A stretch of DNA of 64,000 bases. It comes from [Mycobacterium] zoologicum. GTDB taxonomy: Bacteria; Actinomycetota; Actinomycetes; Mycobacteriales; Mycobacteriaceae. Location: positions 4,252,755-4,316,754 of the forward strand of contig NZ_CP083985.1 in NCBI RefSeq assembly GCF_020172665.1, written 5' to 3'. The translations under genes were made by a program, and so were the position numbers. Below the pieces are notes generated by a model. It was not told where the DNA came from. It saw only the letters and a list, made by a program, of their open reading frames with translations, and ran no database searches. Positions 1 to 15,757 of the stretch are shown piece after piece; the first letter of the stretch is position 1, and each line of letters starts with the position of its first letter.

Positions 1-2338
<2,338 letters not shown>

Positions 2339-2360
2339 GTTGCCTCGCTCATCTAGAGAA

Positions 2361-4271
2361 TCACTCCTGGTCGGGGTAGGCGTTCGGGCCGGTGGTGCCG
2401 CCGCGCAGGCTGCCGTCCAGGTAGGCGGCCCGGCAGGCGCGCCGGCCGATCTTGCCGCTGGAGGTACGCGGCACGGCGCCCGCCGACACCAGCAGCACGT
2501 CACGCACGGTCACGCCGTGGCGCACCGCGATCGCGGCCCGGATGTCGTCGGCGATCGGCTGGTAATCCAGTTTGTGGGCGCCCACGGCCCGCTCGGCGAC
2601 GATCACCAACTGCTCGGAGGAGTCGTCGGCGTCGTACTTCAGCCCGGTGTGCGGGTTGTCGAACACCTCGGCCGGCAGCTGGTTGGCCGGCACCGAGAAC
2701 GCCGCGACGTACCCGGCACGCAGGGCCCGGCTGGCCTCCTGGGCGGAGTACTCCAGGTCCTGCGGGTAGTGGTTGCGGCCGTCGACGATCACCAGGTCCT
2801 TGACCCGGCCGGTGATGTAGAGGTCGCCCTGGAAGTAGGTGCCGTAGTCACCGGTGCGCACCCAGTAGCCGTCGTCCTTGGAGCCCTCGGCCCGGGACGG
2901 GCTGGTGCGGGACTTCAGCACGTTCTGGAAGGTGTCGACGGTCTCCTCGTCGCGGTTCCAGTAGCCGACGCCCATGTTGTTGCCCTGCAGCCAGATCTCG
3001 CCGATCTGGCCGTCGGGCAGTTCCGCGCCGGTCTCGTAGTCGACGATCACCGCCCACTGGTCCACGCCGACCTTGCCCGCCGAGGCCTGGCTGACCGCGT
3101 TCGGGGCGTCCGCGGAGACCTCGACGAACCGGTTGGCGTTGTTGAGCTCTTCGCGGTCGACGTAGACGATCTTGGGCGCCTCGTCCATCTCGATCATCGA
3201 GACGAACAGGGTGGCCTCGGCCAGGCCGTAGGACGGCTTGATGACGCGGTCCCGCAGGCCGTAGGGGCCGAACGCGTCCATGAACTTACGCACCGACGCC
3301 GCCGAGACCGGCTCGCTGCCGTTCATGATCGCCTTGACGTTGGACAGGTCCAGCGGCGGGTCGCCCTCCTTGGGCAGGCCACGCACTGCGGCGTGCTCGA
3401 AGGCGAAGTTCGGCGCCACCGTGAAGCACTCGCCGGTCTCGCCCTCCTTGCGGGCCATCTCCCGGATCCACCGGTAGGGCCGGCGCACGAAGGCCGCCGG
3501 GGTCATGAACGTCATCTGCTGGCCCATCACGCTCGACAGCGTGATCGTGACCAGACCCATGTCGTGGAAGAACGGCAGCCAGGTGACGGCACGGTCGCCT
3601 TCGCGGCCCTGCAGCCGGTCGAGCAGCTGCACCACGTTGGTGGGCAGGTTCAGCTGGGTGATCTTCACCCCGGTCGGGGTGCGGGTGGAGCCGGAGGTGT
3701 ACTGCAGGTAGCTGACCGCGTCCATGTCGGCTTCCGGCAGCACCCAGGTGGCGCCGACCTCGGCGGGCACCGCGTCGACCGCGATCACCCGGGGCCGGGC
3801 GCTGGCCGGGCGGCTGCGCAGGAATTTGCGCACCCCCTCGGCGGAGTCGCTGGTGGTCAGCACCGCCGACGGGCTGCAGTCGTCCAGCACCGCGTGCAGC
3901 CGGCCGACGTGGCCGGGCTCACCCGGGTCGAACAGCGGCACCGCTATGCGGCCGGAGTACAGCGTGCCGAAGAACGAGACCAGGTAGTCCAGGTTCTGCC
4001 CGCACAGGATCGCCACCCGGTCGCCGGGCTGGGTGACCTGCTGCAGCCGGGCGCCGACGGCGCGGTTGCGGGCACCGAAGTCCGCCCAGGAGATGTCGCG
4101 GGCGACGCCTTCGCGCTCGGTGGAGAAGTCCAGGAACCGGTAGGCCACCCGCTCACCGCGCAGCGCCGACCAGCGCTCGACGGTGCGCACCAGGTTGGCG
4201 TTGTCCGGGAACCGGATCTTGCCGTCCTTGACGAAGGGATTACGGTATGCGGCCTGGGCTGCCGGGACCAT
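2361..4271 (-). CDS. fadD32: Long-chain fatty-acid AMP ligase FadD32
   Basis: Activates meromycolic acid as the acyl-adenylate and transfers it to the N-terminal carrier domain of Pks13. The 636-residue product has the adenylate-forming P-loop [11 protein letters not shown] at about 191-201 and the C-terminal [11 protein letters not shown] motif, with the conserved lysine about residue 607. Length and the opening residues [17 protein letters not shown] match the mycobacterial FadD32 family. It is first in the fadD32-pks13 transcription unit, with a good sigma-A-like promoter about 150 bp upstream. It lies downstream of culp6 in the same orientation as in M. tuberculosis. Confidence 0.97.
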   Translation of the reverse strand: MVPAAQAAYRNPFVKDGKIRFPDNANLVRTVERWSALRGERVAYRFLDFSTEREGVARDISWADFGARNRAVGARLQQVTQPGDRVAILCGQNLDYLVSFFGTLYSGRIAVPLFDPGEPGHVGRLHAVLDDCSPSAVLTTSDSAEGVRKFLRSRPASARPRVIAVDAVPAEVGATWVLPEADMDAVSYLQYTSGSTRTPTGVKITQLNLPTNVVQLLDRLQGREGDRAVTWLPFFHDMGLVTITLSSVMGQQMTFMTPAAFVRRPYRWIREMARKEGETGECFTVAPNFAFEHAAVRGLPKEGDPPLDLSNVKAIMNGSEPVSAASVRKFMDAFGPYGLRDRVIKPSYGLAEATLFVSMIEMDEAPKIVYVDREELNNANRFVEVSADAPNAVSQASAGKVGVDQWAVIVDYETGAELPDGQIGEIWLQGNNMGVGYWNRDEETVDTFQNVLKSRTSPSRAEGSKDDGYWVRTGDYGTYFQGDLYITGRVKDLVIVDGRNHYPQDLEYSAQEASRALRAGYVAAFSVPANQLPAEVFDNPHTGLKYDADDSSEQLVIVAERAVGAHKLDYQPIADDIRAAIAVRHGVTVRDVLLVSAGAVPRTSSGKIGRRACRAAYLDGSLRGGTTGPNAYPDQE

Positions 4272-4423
4272 GCAAAACTCCTGTCGCGAACAAACGTCTC
4301 ATCAGCTGCCGGGCGCACCTGGCCACGCCGAAGATGGTAGCGGGATTCGGATACCCCGCGGCGAACCCCCACGCGCGTTGCTGCCCATCGGCCCGTCGGC
4401 CGTCAGCTCTTAAATTGTTCTTA

Positions 4424-4452
4424 ATGTTAGAGGCCCAGGGGGCTCATGCCAA
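4424..4452 (-). promoter_or_regulatory. Candidate sigma-A promoter of fadD32-pks13
   Basis: Read on the minus strand, TTGGCA (4452-4447) and TAACAT (4429-4424) are separated by 17 bp, a good match to the mycobacterial housekeeping consensus. The stretch is locally AT-rich in an otherwise GC-rich gap. A start near 4417 would give a leader of about 146 nt before the fadD32 ATG. The remaining culp6-fadD32 gap (4272-4423 and 4453-4499) shows no gene. Confidence 0.5.
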
Positions 4453-4499
4453 ATCAAACGGTACCGCGTGTGACGGCCGTCTCCGGTCTCATACGACTT

Positions 4500-5552
4500 C
4501 TAGTTGTGTGGCGGACGCGGCGCGTCGGCGACGAGGTCACGCGCCCACTTGAGTGTCCACTGGGTGGCCGACAGCCCGTCCTGGTCCCAGACCTCGGTGG
4601 TGCCGTACAGCGCGTGCACCGGCTGGGCCGCGCCACCGGCCAGCGTCTCCAGGGTGGCGGGCAGTTTCGCGATGCTGAACGCCTCTCGCGGGGCGGCGCA
4701 GATCAGGTCCCCGCGCGCGCAGATCTCGTTGGTGCGCTTGTCGAGGTCGCCGAAGCCGCCCTCGCGGGCGCCGGTCATGGTCAGCCCCATCCCGGACAGG
4801 ATCGGCAGCTCATGCAGCGTCACCTCGGCGCCCTGCCCCGGCGGGCTGGGCGGCACGTCAATACCCACCCCGTCCTGGCGGCGGCCGTCGGCGATCAGCG
4901 TCACGCCCAGCACCAGGTCCTCCTCTACCGGGCCGCGCCAGTTGCCGATATCGCTGGCCACGTCGCCGGCGATCACCGCGCCCTGGGAGAAGCCGATCAG
5001 CACGTAGCTGGTCAGCGGGCAGCGCTCGTTCATCTCGGTCATCGCCTTGACGGTGGCACGCTTGCCCTCGGCGCGACTGTCGTCGTAGTTCATCTGCTTG
5101 TCGGCCGAGAGCGGATTGTGGAACTGCGCGGTGTAGGGAACGGTGTAGGTCTGCACCCGGGCCGCGTCGAACTGTTCGTCGATTCCGCGGGTGACCGTGA
5201 GCAGCAAAGCGATCGGGAACTGGGTGGGGTTGAGCGGATCATCCGTCGGCGACGTCTCCCAGGTGCCCGGCACCGACACCAACTGCACATCCGGGCAGGA
5301 CGCGTCCTGCGAGGCGGGGCGCGGCTTCTTGGTGTGCGGCTGCGTCGGGCTGGTTGGCGGCACGCCCCCGATCGGCGGCTCGGCGACGGGCGGCTGCGCG
5401 GGCTGGCGAATCCAGATCACCACCGCCACGATCACCAGGGCCACCACCAGCGCCATCGCCCCGGCGGCGATCCACGCCAGCAGGCGGCGGCGGTCACGCG
5501 TTGTTCTACGCGGCGTTTTGCGAGGGGATTTCGCGGGCTTCTTGTTGGCCAT
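4500..5552 (-). CDS. culp6: Cutinase-like envelope lipase/phospholipase Culp6
   Basis: Homologue of Rv3802c, an essential cutinase-family serine esterase with phospholipase and thioesterase activity placed between the mycolate synthesis and transfer genes. The 350-residue product has one membrane anchor (about 24-47), a proline-rich linker, then a cutinase fold with the nucleophile serine in GFSQG (about 189). The stretch from DASCPDVQL through VPGTWE to [12 protein letters not shown] is family-typical. I chose the ATG at 5552 (MANKKPAK) over an in-frame GTG/ATG ten codons upstream because it matches the family N-terminus; neither has a clear ribosome binding site. Active on the outer face of the membrane (inference from the single anchor). 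Confidence 0.93.
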   Translation of the reverse strand: MANKKPAKSPRKTPRRTTRDRRRLLAWIAAGAMALVVALVIVAVVIWIRQPAQPPVAEPPIGGVPPTSPTQPHTKKPRPASQDASCPDVQLVSVPGTWETSPTDDPLNPTQFPIALLLTVTRGIDEQFDAARVQTYTVPYTAQFHNPLSADKQMNYDDSRAEGKRATVKAMTEMNERCPLTSYVLIGFSQGAVIAGDVASDIGNWRGPVEEDLVLGVTLIADGRRQDGVGIDVPPSPPGQGAEVTLHELPILSGMGLTMTGAREGGFGDLDKRTNEICARGDLICAAPREAFSIAKLPATLETLAGGAAQPVHALYGTTEVWDQDGLSATQWTLKWARDLVADAPRPPHN

Positions 5553-5586
5553 AGCGCTTATCACGGTACAGAGCGGTGGCATCCAC

Positions 5587-5649
5587 CATCGACTCTGCGT
5601 CCACCAGGCCTGCTACTCGCACTTTGTCCTGGTGTGCGCAGAGTCGATG
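5587..5649. repeat. 63-bp palindromic repeat, copy A
   Basis: Begins CATCGACTCTGCG and ends CGCAGAGTCGATG, a perfect 13-bp inverted terminal pair. An inner ACCAGG/CCTGGT pair extends the hairpin, and the loop holds CTACTCGCACTTT. A second copy in the same orientation lies at 6551-6613, just past the stop of the DUF559 gene. The two copies are the same length and agree at most positions, including the loop. Copy A lies between culp6 and the start of the DUF559 gene. Confidence 0.9.
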
Positions 5650-5690
5650 GGTGAAGTGTGCGCTGGCCGGGTCGCTGGCACGATCCCGGC

Positions 5691-6545
5691 ATGCGGGGAT
5701 CGGGCAGTTGGCCGTTCATCGGCGCGGAGGCTTTACGCGCCGGCACGGTCACCTGGCATGAGCTGGACCGCTACCACCGGGCCATCCTGCCCAACATCTA
5801 CCTGGACAAGCGGGTGCAGCCCACCCTGCGCCAACGGATCGTCGCCGCCTGGCTGTGGTCGCATCGCCGGGGCATAGTCGCCGGTGCCGCTGCCGCTGCC
5901 CTGCACGGCGCGGACTGGGTGGACGATGACACTCCGATTGAACTGATCTGGTCCAACGCGCGGGCGCCTGACGGCGTCATAACCAGGGCCGACCTGCTGC
6001 TGGATGGCGAAACCCAGTTTTGGGGCCAATTGAGGTTCACGACGCCGGAGCGCACGGCGTTCGATATGGGCCGGCGCGGTCCGCTGGGCCAAGCCGTTGC
6101 GAGGCTCGACGCCTTAGCCAAGCCCACGAGGTTCAAGGCAGATGACGTTGCAGAGCTCGCCGCACGACACAAGGGAGCTCGCGGGCTCCACCAACTCGAA
6201 ATAGCACTGGATCTCATGGACCCCGGCGCCGGGTCCCCGAAGGAGTCAAAGCTGCGGGTGCATCTGATCAAGGCAGGCTTCCCGCGACCGCAGACCCAGA
6301 TCCCGTTGAAGCGGCCGAACGGACGCTGGTACTACCTGGACATGGGTTGGGAGCACATCAAGCTCGCGGTCGAATACGACGGCGATCAACACCGGACCAG
6401 CAGGTCGCAATATGTGAAGGACGCCGAACGCCAGGAGTTCATCACCCGGGAGGGCTGGACGCACATCAGGGTGCTGGCCGAACACCGCGGCGACGACGTC
6501 ATCCGCCGCGTCCGGCAGGCGTGGGACTACCTGACGGGGCGTTGA
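5691..6545 (+). CDS. DUF559-type (Vsr/PD-(D/E)XK-like) nuclease-domain protein
   Basis: Product of 284 residues. The N-terminal two thirds resemble the winged-helix region found in actinobacterial DUF559 and AbiEi-like proteins. The C-terminal part (about 195-284) carries the DUF559/Vsr-like core: YLDMGWEHIKLAVEYDGDQH with a catalytic-type acidic pattern, then FITREGWTHIRVLAEH. The ATG at 5691 (MRGSGSWPF) fits relatives better than the ATG 11 codons upstream. It is absent from the M. tuberculosis order at this spot, interrupting culp6-fbpD, and both flanks carry the same 63-bp palindrome. That suggests insertion as a unit. A nuclease role is inferred from the fold; the biological target is unknown. 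Confidence 0.72.
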   Translation: MRGSGSWPFIGAEALRAGTVTWHELDRYHRAILPNIYLDKRVQPTLRQRIVAAWLWSHRRGIVAGAAAAALHGADWVDDDTPIELIWSNARAPDGVITRADLLLDGETQFWGQLRFTTPERTAFDMGRRGPLGQAVARLDALAKPTRFKADDVAELAARHKGARGLHQLEIALDLMDPGAGSPKESKLRVHLIKAGFPRPQTQIPLKRPNGRWYYLDMGWEHIKLAVEYDGDQHRTSRSQYVKDAERQEFITREGWTHIRVLAEHRGDDVIRRVRQAWDYLTGR

Positions 6546-6550
6546 CGCTG

Positions 6551-6613
6551 CATCGACTCTGCGCGTACCAGGGTGCCTACTCGCACTTTTGTCTGGTGAG
6601 CGCAGAGTCGATG
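6551..6613. repeat. 63-bp palindromic repeat, copy B
   Basis: Direct copy of the element at 5587-5649 with the same perfect 13-bp terminal inverted repeats (CATCGACTCTGCG / CGCAGAGTCGATG) and the same CTACTCGCACTTT loop. It starts 5 bp after the DUF559 stop and ends 6 bp before the convergent fbpD stop, so it could also act as a two-way terminator. Confidence 0.9.
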
Positions 6614-6619
6614 GGGGTT

Positions 6620-7513
6620 TTACCTAATCGCGCCGACGATGTCGCCGGACATCGCTCCCAGCTGCGAGGCCCACGAGCCCCACCCGTTGTCACCGGGCGA
6701 GAAGTCGAAGTGTCCGTTGTGCCCGCGCACCTGGCGGTACTGCATGTTGAAGTAGCGGCCGCTGCCGGTCGCCTCGGACGGGTCGCCGATCATCGCGGCC
6801 GGGTTGGAGGCGCCGCCGGTCGGGTTGTAGACCCACACCCGGGTGTTGTTCTGCGCCAAAAGGGTGGCGTGCACCGTCGGGTCGTGCCACTTCCACCGGC
6901 CCAGCTGCGGCGCACCCCACATGCCGTAGGGGTCCACGCCGCCGAAGTTCTCCAGGCCGGCGCTGATCACACCGCTCTCGGTGGTGTTGGCCGGCCCGAG
7001 GAAGCCCGACATCGATCCGGCGAATCCGAACCGGTCCGGGTGGAAGGTGGCCAGCGCCATCGCGCCGTAACCGCCCTGGGCCGCACCGACCACCGCGTGG
7101 CCGCCGGGAGCCAGGCCCCGGTTGGCAGCCAGCCAGTCCGGCAGCTCGGCAGAAAGGAAGGTGTCCCACTGCTTGCTGCCGTCACGCTCCCAGTTGGTGT
7201 ACATGCTGTAGGCCCCACCGGCGGGAGCCACCACCGAGACGCCCTTGCCGGCCAGCGTGCTCATCGCGTTGCCCGCGGTCACCCAGTTGCTCAGGTCGGG
7301 GTGGGCGTCGAACGCGTCGAGCAGGTAGACGGCATGCGGACCCTGGTTGAGGAACGCGACCGGGATGTCGCGGCCCATCGATGCCGACGGCACCATCAGG
7401 TTCTCGAACTGCGCGGCCTGCGCGCCGGTGGCGACCATCGCGCCGCCGCCCCACAGTCCCAGTGTCAGCACGGCCACGCCCAGCGTCCGCATCAACTTCG
7501 ACAGTCCGATCAT
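6620..7513 (-). CDS. fbpD: MPT51/FbpD, secreted non-catalytic antigen 85 relative
   Basis: Secreted alpha/beta-hydrolase-fold protein of 297 residues, homologous to Rv3803c. A signal peptide ends near GAQA/AQFENL, followed by VPSASMGRDIPVAFL, typical of the family. The position of the antigen 85 nucleophile reads VVGAAQGGYGAMAL, with no serine, as in known MPT51. It is therefore expected to bind fibronectin or envelope components rather than transfer mycolates. The ATG at 7513 is preceded by GAGGTGG; the longer upstream extension has no support. It follows fbpA in the same orientation. Confidence 0.94.
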   Translation of the reverse strand: MIGLSKLMRTLGVAVLTLGLWGGGAMVATGAQAAQFENLMVPSASMGRDIPVAFLNQGPHAVYLLDAFDAHPDLSNWVTAGNAMSTLAGKGVSVVAPAGGAYSMYTNWERDGSKQWDTFLSAELPDWLAANRGLAPGGHAVVGAAQGGYGAMALATFHPDRFGFAGSMSGFLGPANTTESGVISAGLENFGGVDPYGMWGAPQLGRWKWHDPTVHATLLAQNNTRVWVYNPTGGASNPAAMIGDPSEATGSGRYFNMQYRQVRGHNGHFDFSPGDNGWGSWASQLGAMSGDIVGAIR

Positions 7514-7637
7514 GCCCACCTCGTTCGTCGGAAGAGATTTCCGGGGACCTGCTTCTTGGAGACTTGCCGCCGTCCGCGCGCCCCGATTCACCCCCGGTAG
7601 TCAACCACACGCCGGTGGCGGGCCGGGACGGAAACGA

Positions 7638-7671
7638 CCGACGGCGGCGACCCGGAGGTCACCGCCGTCGG
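7638..7671 (-). terminator. Strong hairpin after fbpA
   Basis: Arms CCGACGGCGG (7638-7647) and CCGCCGTCGG (7662-7671) are perfect. Inside them GACC/GGTC extends the stem around a CGGA tetraloop with one mismatch. It lies 20 bp past the fbpA stop in the fbpA-fbpD gap and lacks a U tract, as is common in mycobacteria. Confidence 0.65.
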
Positions 7672-7691
7672 CGTTGCGTTTGCGCTTGTGG

Positions 7692-8882
<1,191 letters not shown>

Positions 8883-8911
8883 TCACATTTTCGCCCCGCG
8901 CGGACTCCGCG

Positions 8912-10939
8912 TCAGGGAAGCTCGGGCGGCATCCCGGTGTAGGGGGGGCGAGTCGGCTCGGGCACGGCCAGCCCGCAGCGCAGCAGTTCGTCGCGCGGCA
9001 CCCGCTCGATCCGGTAGCGGGTGTAGCTCGCCGAGTGCAGCACGTTGGACAGGAACCGGCGCGGGCCCATCGGGGCACGCACCGAACCCAACACCGCCGC
9101 GGTGTCGGGGCAGCGCAGCGCCGCCTCGGCCTGGGCGATCCAGTCCTGGTCCAGATAGCCGGGAATGATCGGGTACCACTTGACCCACGGGCCGTCGGCC
9201 ACCACGAAGTCGCGGAACAGGTCCTTGTCGTGGCCGATCCGACCATGCTCCAGTCGTCCGGTGTGCGCCGCGATGGGGTTGGCCAACCCGATCTGGTCCA
9301 GCAGCCGGACGTCCAGGCCGGTGTTCATGCCCAGCATGCCCAGGTTGGTGAAGAACACGGTGTGCGGTCCGCTGTCGCCCCGCGCCGGGTCTTCCGCGAC
9401 GCCGACGCCCGGGGGCGGCGGCAGGATGACCGGGACGACGTCCCACTGGTCGTAGTTGCCCGACGGCAGCAGCAGCGCGCCGTCCGGGGTGGCCGCGATG
9501 GTGGTCAGCACCGCACGCATCCGCGGATACCCCAGATAGTCCGCCGCGGTCATCGGGTGCGCGTTGCCGACCGCCTGCGAATAGAACCGACGCTCGTCGA
9601 CGATCCCGGAGTAGGTGACCCGGGTGCCGTCATACCCCATGCCGGGCGAGTTGGCCGCCCACAGCGCCCAGCCGGCCACCGCCACCCAGACGACGGCGGC
9701 CGCGCCGCTGAGCAGCACGCCCGCCTCGCGTCGGTAGCGCACACCGTCGGGCAACAGCACCGGGATGACGGCCACCGGCGCCAGCATGCAGAACAGCGGC
9801 GCCAGCAGCACCCGGCCGTGCATGAAGTCACCGCCCTGGCGCACCCAGTAGGCCCCCTGCAGGAAACCGCTGAACACGAAGAAGAAGGCCACCGCCGCCG
9901 GGCTGCGCACCAGCCGGGCCCAGCCGCCTACGCCCCGGGGCACCGGATTGCGGGTCCGGTGACGCACCGCAGCGCCCACCCACAGCACCCCGCCCAATGC
10001 CACCAGCAGCACCGCCGGCACCCACAGGGCGTAGGGGGAGTTGAAGTTGCGCAGGTAGATCATGCCCTGCGACCACTTGTCGCCGGCGGCGTCCTTGGCC
10101 AGCGCGGTACCCGGCACCAGCAGTGCGTAGTAGCCCATCCGGAAGATCTGGTAGGCCACCGGCAGCGCGCCGCCGGCCACCAGGATCAGGGTGCGGGCCC
10201 GCCAGTTCTTCGGCGCCGCGATCAGCTGCATCACCAGCGCGCCGCCGCCGATCAGCGCCAGCTCGGGCCGGACCAGCACGCTGGCGCCGGCCACGAACGC
10301 CAGACACCCGGCGAACCAGGGCCCGCGAGCCCGCGACCTGGGCATCCGCAGTGCCTGCGCCCAGCAGACCAGCATCCACCACAGCAGGCCCAGATAGGCC
10401 AGCACCAGACCGGCCTCCAGGCCGGAGGTGGCGAAGTCCCGTGCCGGCGGCAGCGCGATGTAGACCAGCGCGCCGGCCGGCAGCAGCAGTGCGCGGCGGC
10501 CCTGCAGTCCGGGCGCGTACAGCCGCGTCGTGCCCAACATCAGCAGCGCCACCCCGGCCAGGCTGAACACCAGCGCGAACACCAGGGCTACATATTCCAG
10601 GCGCATCGGGCCGGCCAGCCAGCTGCCGACGTACATCAGGTACGTCCAGGCGGTGGAGGTGTTGGCCTCCACCCGTTCGCCGGCGTTGAACACCGGCCCG
10701 TTGCCGGCCAGCATGTTGCGCACGGTGCGCAGCACGATCAGCCCGTCGTCGGAGATCCAGCGTCGTCGCCACGCGCCGATGCCGAACATCAGCAGCACCA
10801 CCGCCACGCCGGCCCACGAGCTCAGCCGCACCGACGGGCTGTAGGAGACCGCGGGCCAGCCCAGCGGCCGTACCCGACGGTCCGGTGCTCTGCCTGCCGC
10901 GGCCCCGCGGGCCGCGCTAGCCGAAGGCGACGGCCGCAC
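8912..10939 (-). CDS. aftB: Terminal beta-(1->2) arabinofuranosyltransferase AftB
   Basis: Membrane glycosyltransferase that adds the terminal beta-(1->2) arabinose to arabinan using decaprenyl-phosphoarabinose (family knowledge). The 675-residue frame has many hydrophobic segments in its N-terminal two thirds and a C-terminal periplasmic domain. The early sequence WRRRWISDDGLIVLRTVRNMLAGNGPVFN, with its DD pair, is the GT-C type signature seen in AftB. The start is a GTG at 10939 that overlaps the end of ubiA by 23 bp. A later in-frame GTG (about codon 36) would give a length closer to the 627 residues of Rv3805c, so the true start is uncertain. Confidence 0.93.
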   Translation of the reverse strand: MRPSPSASAARGAAAGRAPDRRVRPLGWPAVSYSPSVRLSSWAGVAVVLLMFGIGAWRRRWISDDGLIVLRTVRNMLAGNGPVFNAGERVEANTSTAWTYLMYVGSWLAGPMRLEYVALVFALVFSLAGVALLMLGTTRLYAPGLQGRRALLLPAGALVYIALPPARDFATSGLEAGLVLAYLGLLWWMLVCWAQALRMPRSRARGPWFAGCLAFVAGASVLVRPELALIGGGALVMQLIAAPKNWRARTLILVAGGALPVAYQIFRMGYYALLVPGTALAKDAAGDKWSQGMIYLRNFNSPYALWVPAVLLVALGGVLWVGAAVRHRTRNPVPRGVGGWARLVRSPAAVAFFFVFSGFLQGAYWVRQGGDFMHGRVLLAPLFCMLAPVAVIPVLLPDGVRYRREAGVLLSGAAAVVWVAVAGWALWAANSPGMGYDGTRVTYSGIVDERRFYSQAVGNAHPMTAADYLGYPRMRAVLTTIAATPDGALLLPSGNYDQWDVVPVILPPPPGVGVAEDPARGDSGPHTVFFTNLGMLGMNTGLDVRLLDQIGLANPIAAHTGRLEHGRIGHDKDLFRDFVVADGPWVKWYPIIPGYLDQDWIAQAEAALRCPDTAAVLGSVRAPMGPRRFLSNVLHSASYTRYRIERVPRDELLRCGLAVPEPTRPPYTGMPPELP

Positions 10940-11822
10940 CGATGGTTCCGATCCAGGCCAGCGCGGACAGTTGCAGCACCTTGTCGTGGCGAAGGATGTC
11001 TTCGGCTTCGCCGGCGTTACCGCCGTCGACGTCGACCGCGAACCGCAGGATCCCGACGAGAATCGGGATGATCGAGACCGCGTACCAGGAGCCGGAGCCG
11101 TTGTCGCGCTCGAACGCGTACAGCGAGTAACAGACCACCGCGGCGGTGGCCGCCAGCGTCCAGACGAAGCGCAGGTAGGTGCTGGTGTAGTTCTCCAGCG
11201 ATCTGCGGATCTTGGCTCCGGTGCGTTCGGCCAGCTGCTTCTCGGCGTAGCGCTTGCCGGCCACCATGAACAGCGACCCGAACGCCATCACCAGCAGGAA
11301 CCACTGTGACAGATAGATGTCGGCGGCCACACCGCCGGCGATCGCGCGCAGCAGGTACGCCGAGGAGACGACGCAGATGTCCAGCACCGCTTGGTGTTTG
11401 AGGCCGAAGCAGTATGCCAGCTGCATGACGAGGTAGACCCCGATCACCAGCGCCAGGTTCGGGGACTGCCACCAGGAGATGCCCAGCGCCACCGCCGCCA
11501 GGACCGCGGCCAGGACGTAGGCCAGCGTCGCCGGCACCACCCCGGCGGCGATCGGCCGGTACCGCTTGGTGGGATGCGCCCGGTCGGCTTCGACGTCGCG
11601 GGCGTCGTTGACCAGGTAGATCGACGACGCCGCCAGGCTGAACACCACGAACGCGACCAGCACCTTCTTGCCGACGTCGGCGTAGTCGAAGTGCACGTCA
11701 CCGCCGAGTGCGGCCAGCGGTGCGGCCAGCACCAAGACGTTCTTCACCCACTGGCGGGGCCGCATCGCCTTGACGATCCCGGCGGCCAGGTTCGCCGGCG
11801 GGCCGGGCTGCTTCTCAGTCAT
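10917..11822 (-). CDS. ubiA: Decaprenyl-phosphate phosphoribosyltransferase UbiA (DPPR synthase)
   Basis: UbiA-superfamily membrane prenyltransferase homologous to Rv3806c. It transfers phosphoribose to decaprenyl phosphate, the first committed step to decaprenyl-phosphoarabinose. The 301-residue product is nearly all transmembrane and has the metal-binding NDARDVEADRAHPTK motif (NDxxDxxxD) in its first third. Its start overlaps the end of the PAP2 gene by 8 bp, and that phosphatase is expected to act on its product. Confidence 0.95.
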   Translation of the reverse strand: MTEKQPGPPANLAAGIVKAMRPRQWVKNVLVLAAPLAALGGDVHFDYADVGKKVLVAFVVFSLAASSIYLVNDARDVEADRAHPTKRYRPIAAGVVPATLAYVLAAVLAAVALGISWWQSPNLALVIGVYLVMQLAYCFGLKHQAVLDICVVSSAYLLRAIAGGVAADIYLSQWFLLVMAFGSLFMVAGKRYAEKQLAERTGAKIRRSLENYTSTYLRFVWTLAATAAVVCYSLYAFERDNGSGSWYAVSIIPILVGILRFAVDVDGGNAGEAEDILRHDKVLQLSALAWIGTIGAAVAFG

Positions 11823-12361
11823 CTGATGCTCCCGTTTTTTCCAGTCCGGCCACGCGGCTGGTCAGGGCTGCGACGCCCGCGCCGACCGCGACGCCGGCGG
11901 CCACGTCGCTGGGGTAATGCACCCCGAGCACCAAGCGCGACAACGCCATCGGCGGCACCAGCAGTGCCGGCAGCAGTCCCCCGGGCAGCCCGAGTGCGCG
12001 CCCCAGCAGGATCGCCGCGGCCGTGGTGGAGGTGGCGTGCGCCGACGGGAAGCTCAGCCGGCTCGGGGTGGCAACGTTGACCGCGATCGCCGGGTGATGC
12101 GGCCGCTGGCGTTTGGCGACGCGCTTGATGACGACCGCGGCGGCGTGCGCGGCGAACGCCCCCGCACCGGCGGTCAGCCAGGCCCGGCGCCGGCGCGGTT
12201 GGGCCAGTGCCCCGGCCGCCGAGAGCGCCAGCCAGCCCAGGCTGTGCTCGCCGAAGTGCGACATGGTGCGCGCGGTGGTCAGCACTCCGGTGCGGCCGGT
12301 CAGCGCCGACTGCACCCCGACCAGCACGGCGTCCTCGCCGTGCGGCGGGCCCACCACCGGC

Positions 12362-12369
<8 letters not shown>
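11815..12369 (-). CDS. PAP2-family phosphatase (Rv3807c-like)
   Basis: Small membrane phosphatase thought to dephosphorylate decaprenyl-phosphoribose-5-phosphate in arabinan precursor synthesis. The 184-residue product has all three PAP2 motifs: KRVAKRQRP, FPSAHATS (alanine in place of the usual glycine) and SRLVLGVHYPSD. The ATG at 12369 overlaps the glfT2 stop by 8 bp, and its own stop overlaps ubiA by 8 bp, which suggests translational coupling. A longer upstream reading frame inside glfT2 is out of keeping with the family length. Confidence 0.9.

Positions 12370-15757
<3,388 letters not shown>

Noticed and set aside
6620..7513. A fourth active mycolyltransferase
   Set aside because: The nucleophile position reads AAQGG rather than a serine motif, as in non-catalytic MPT51.
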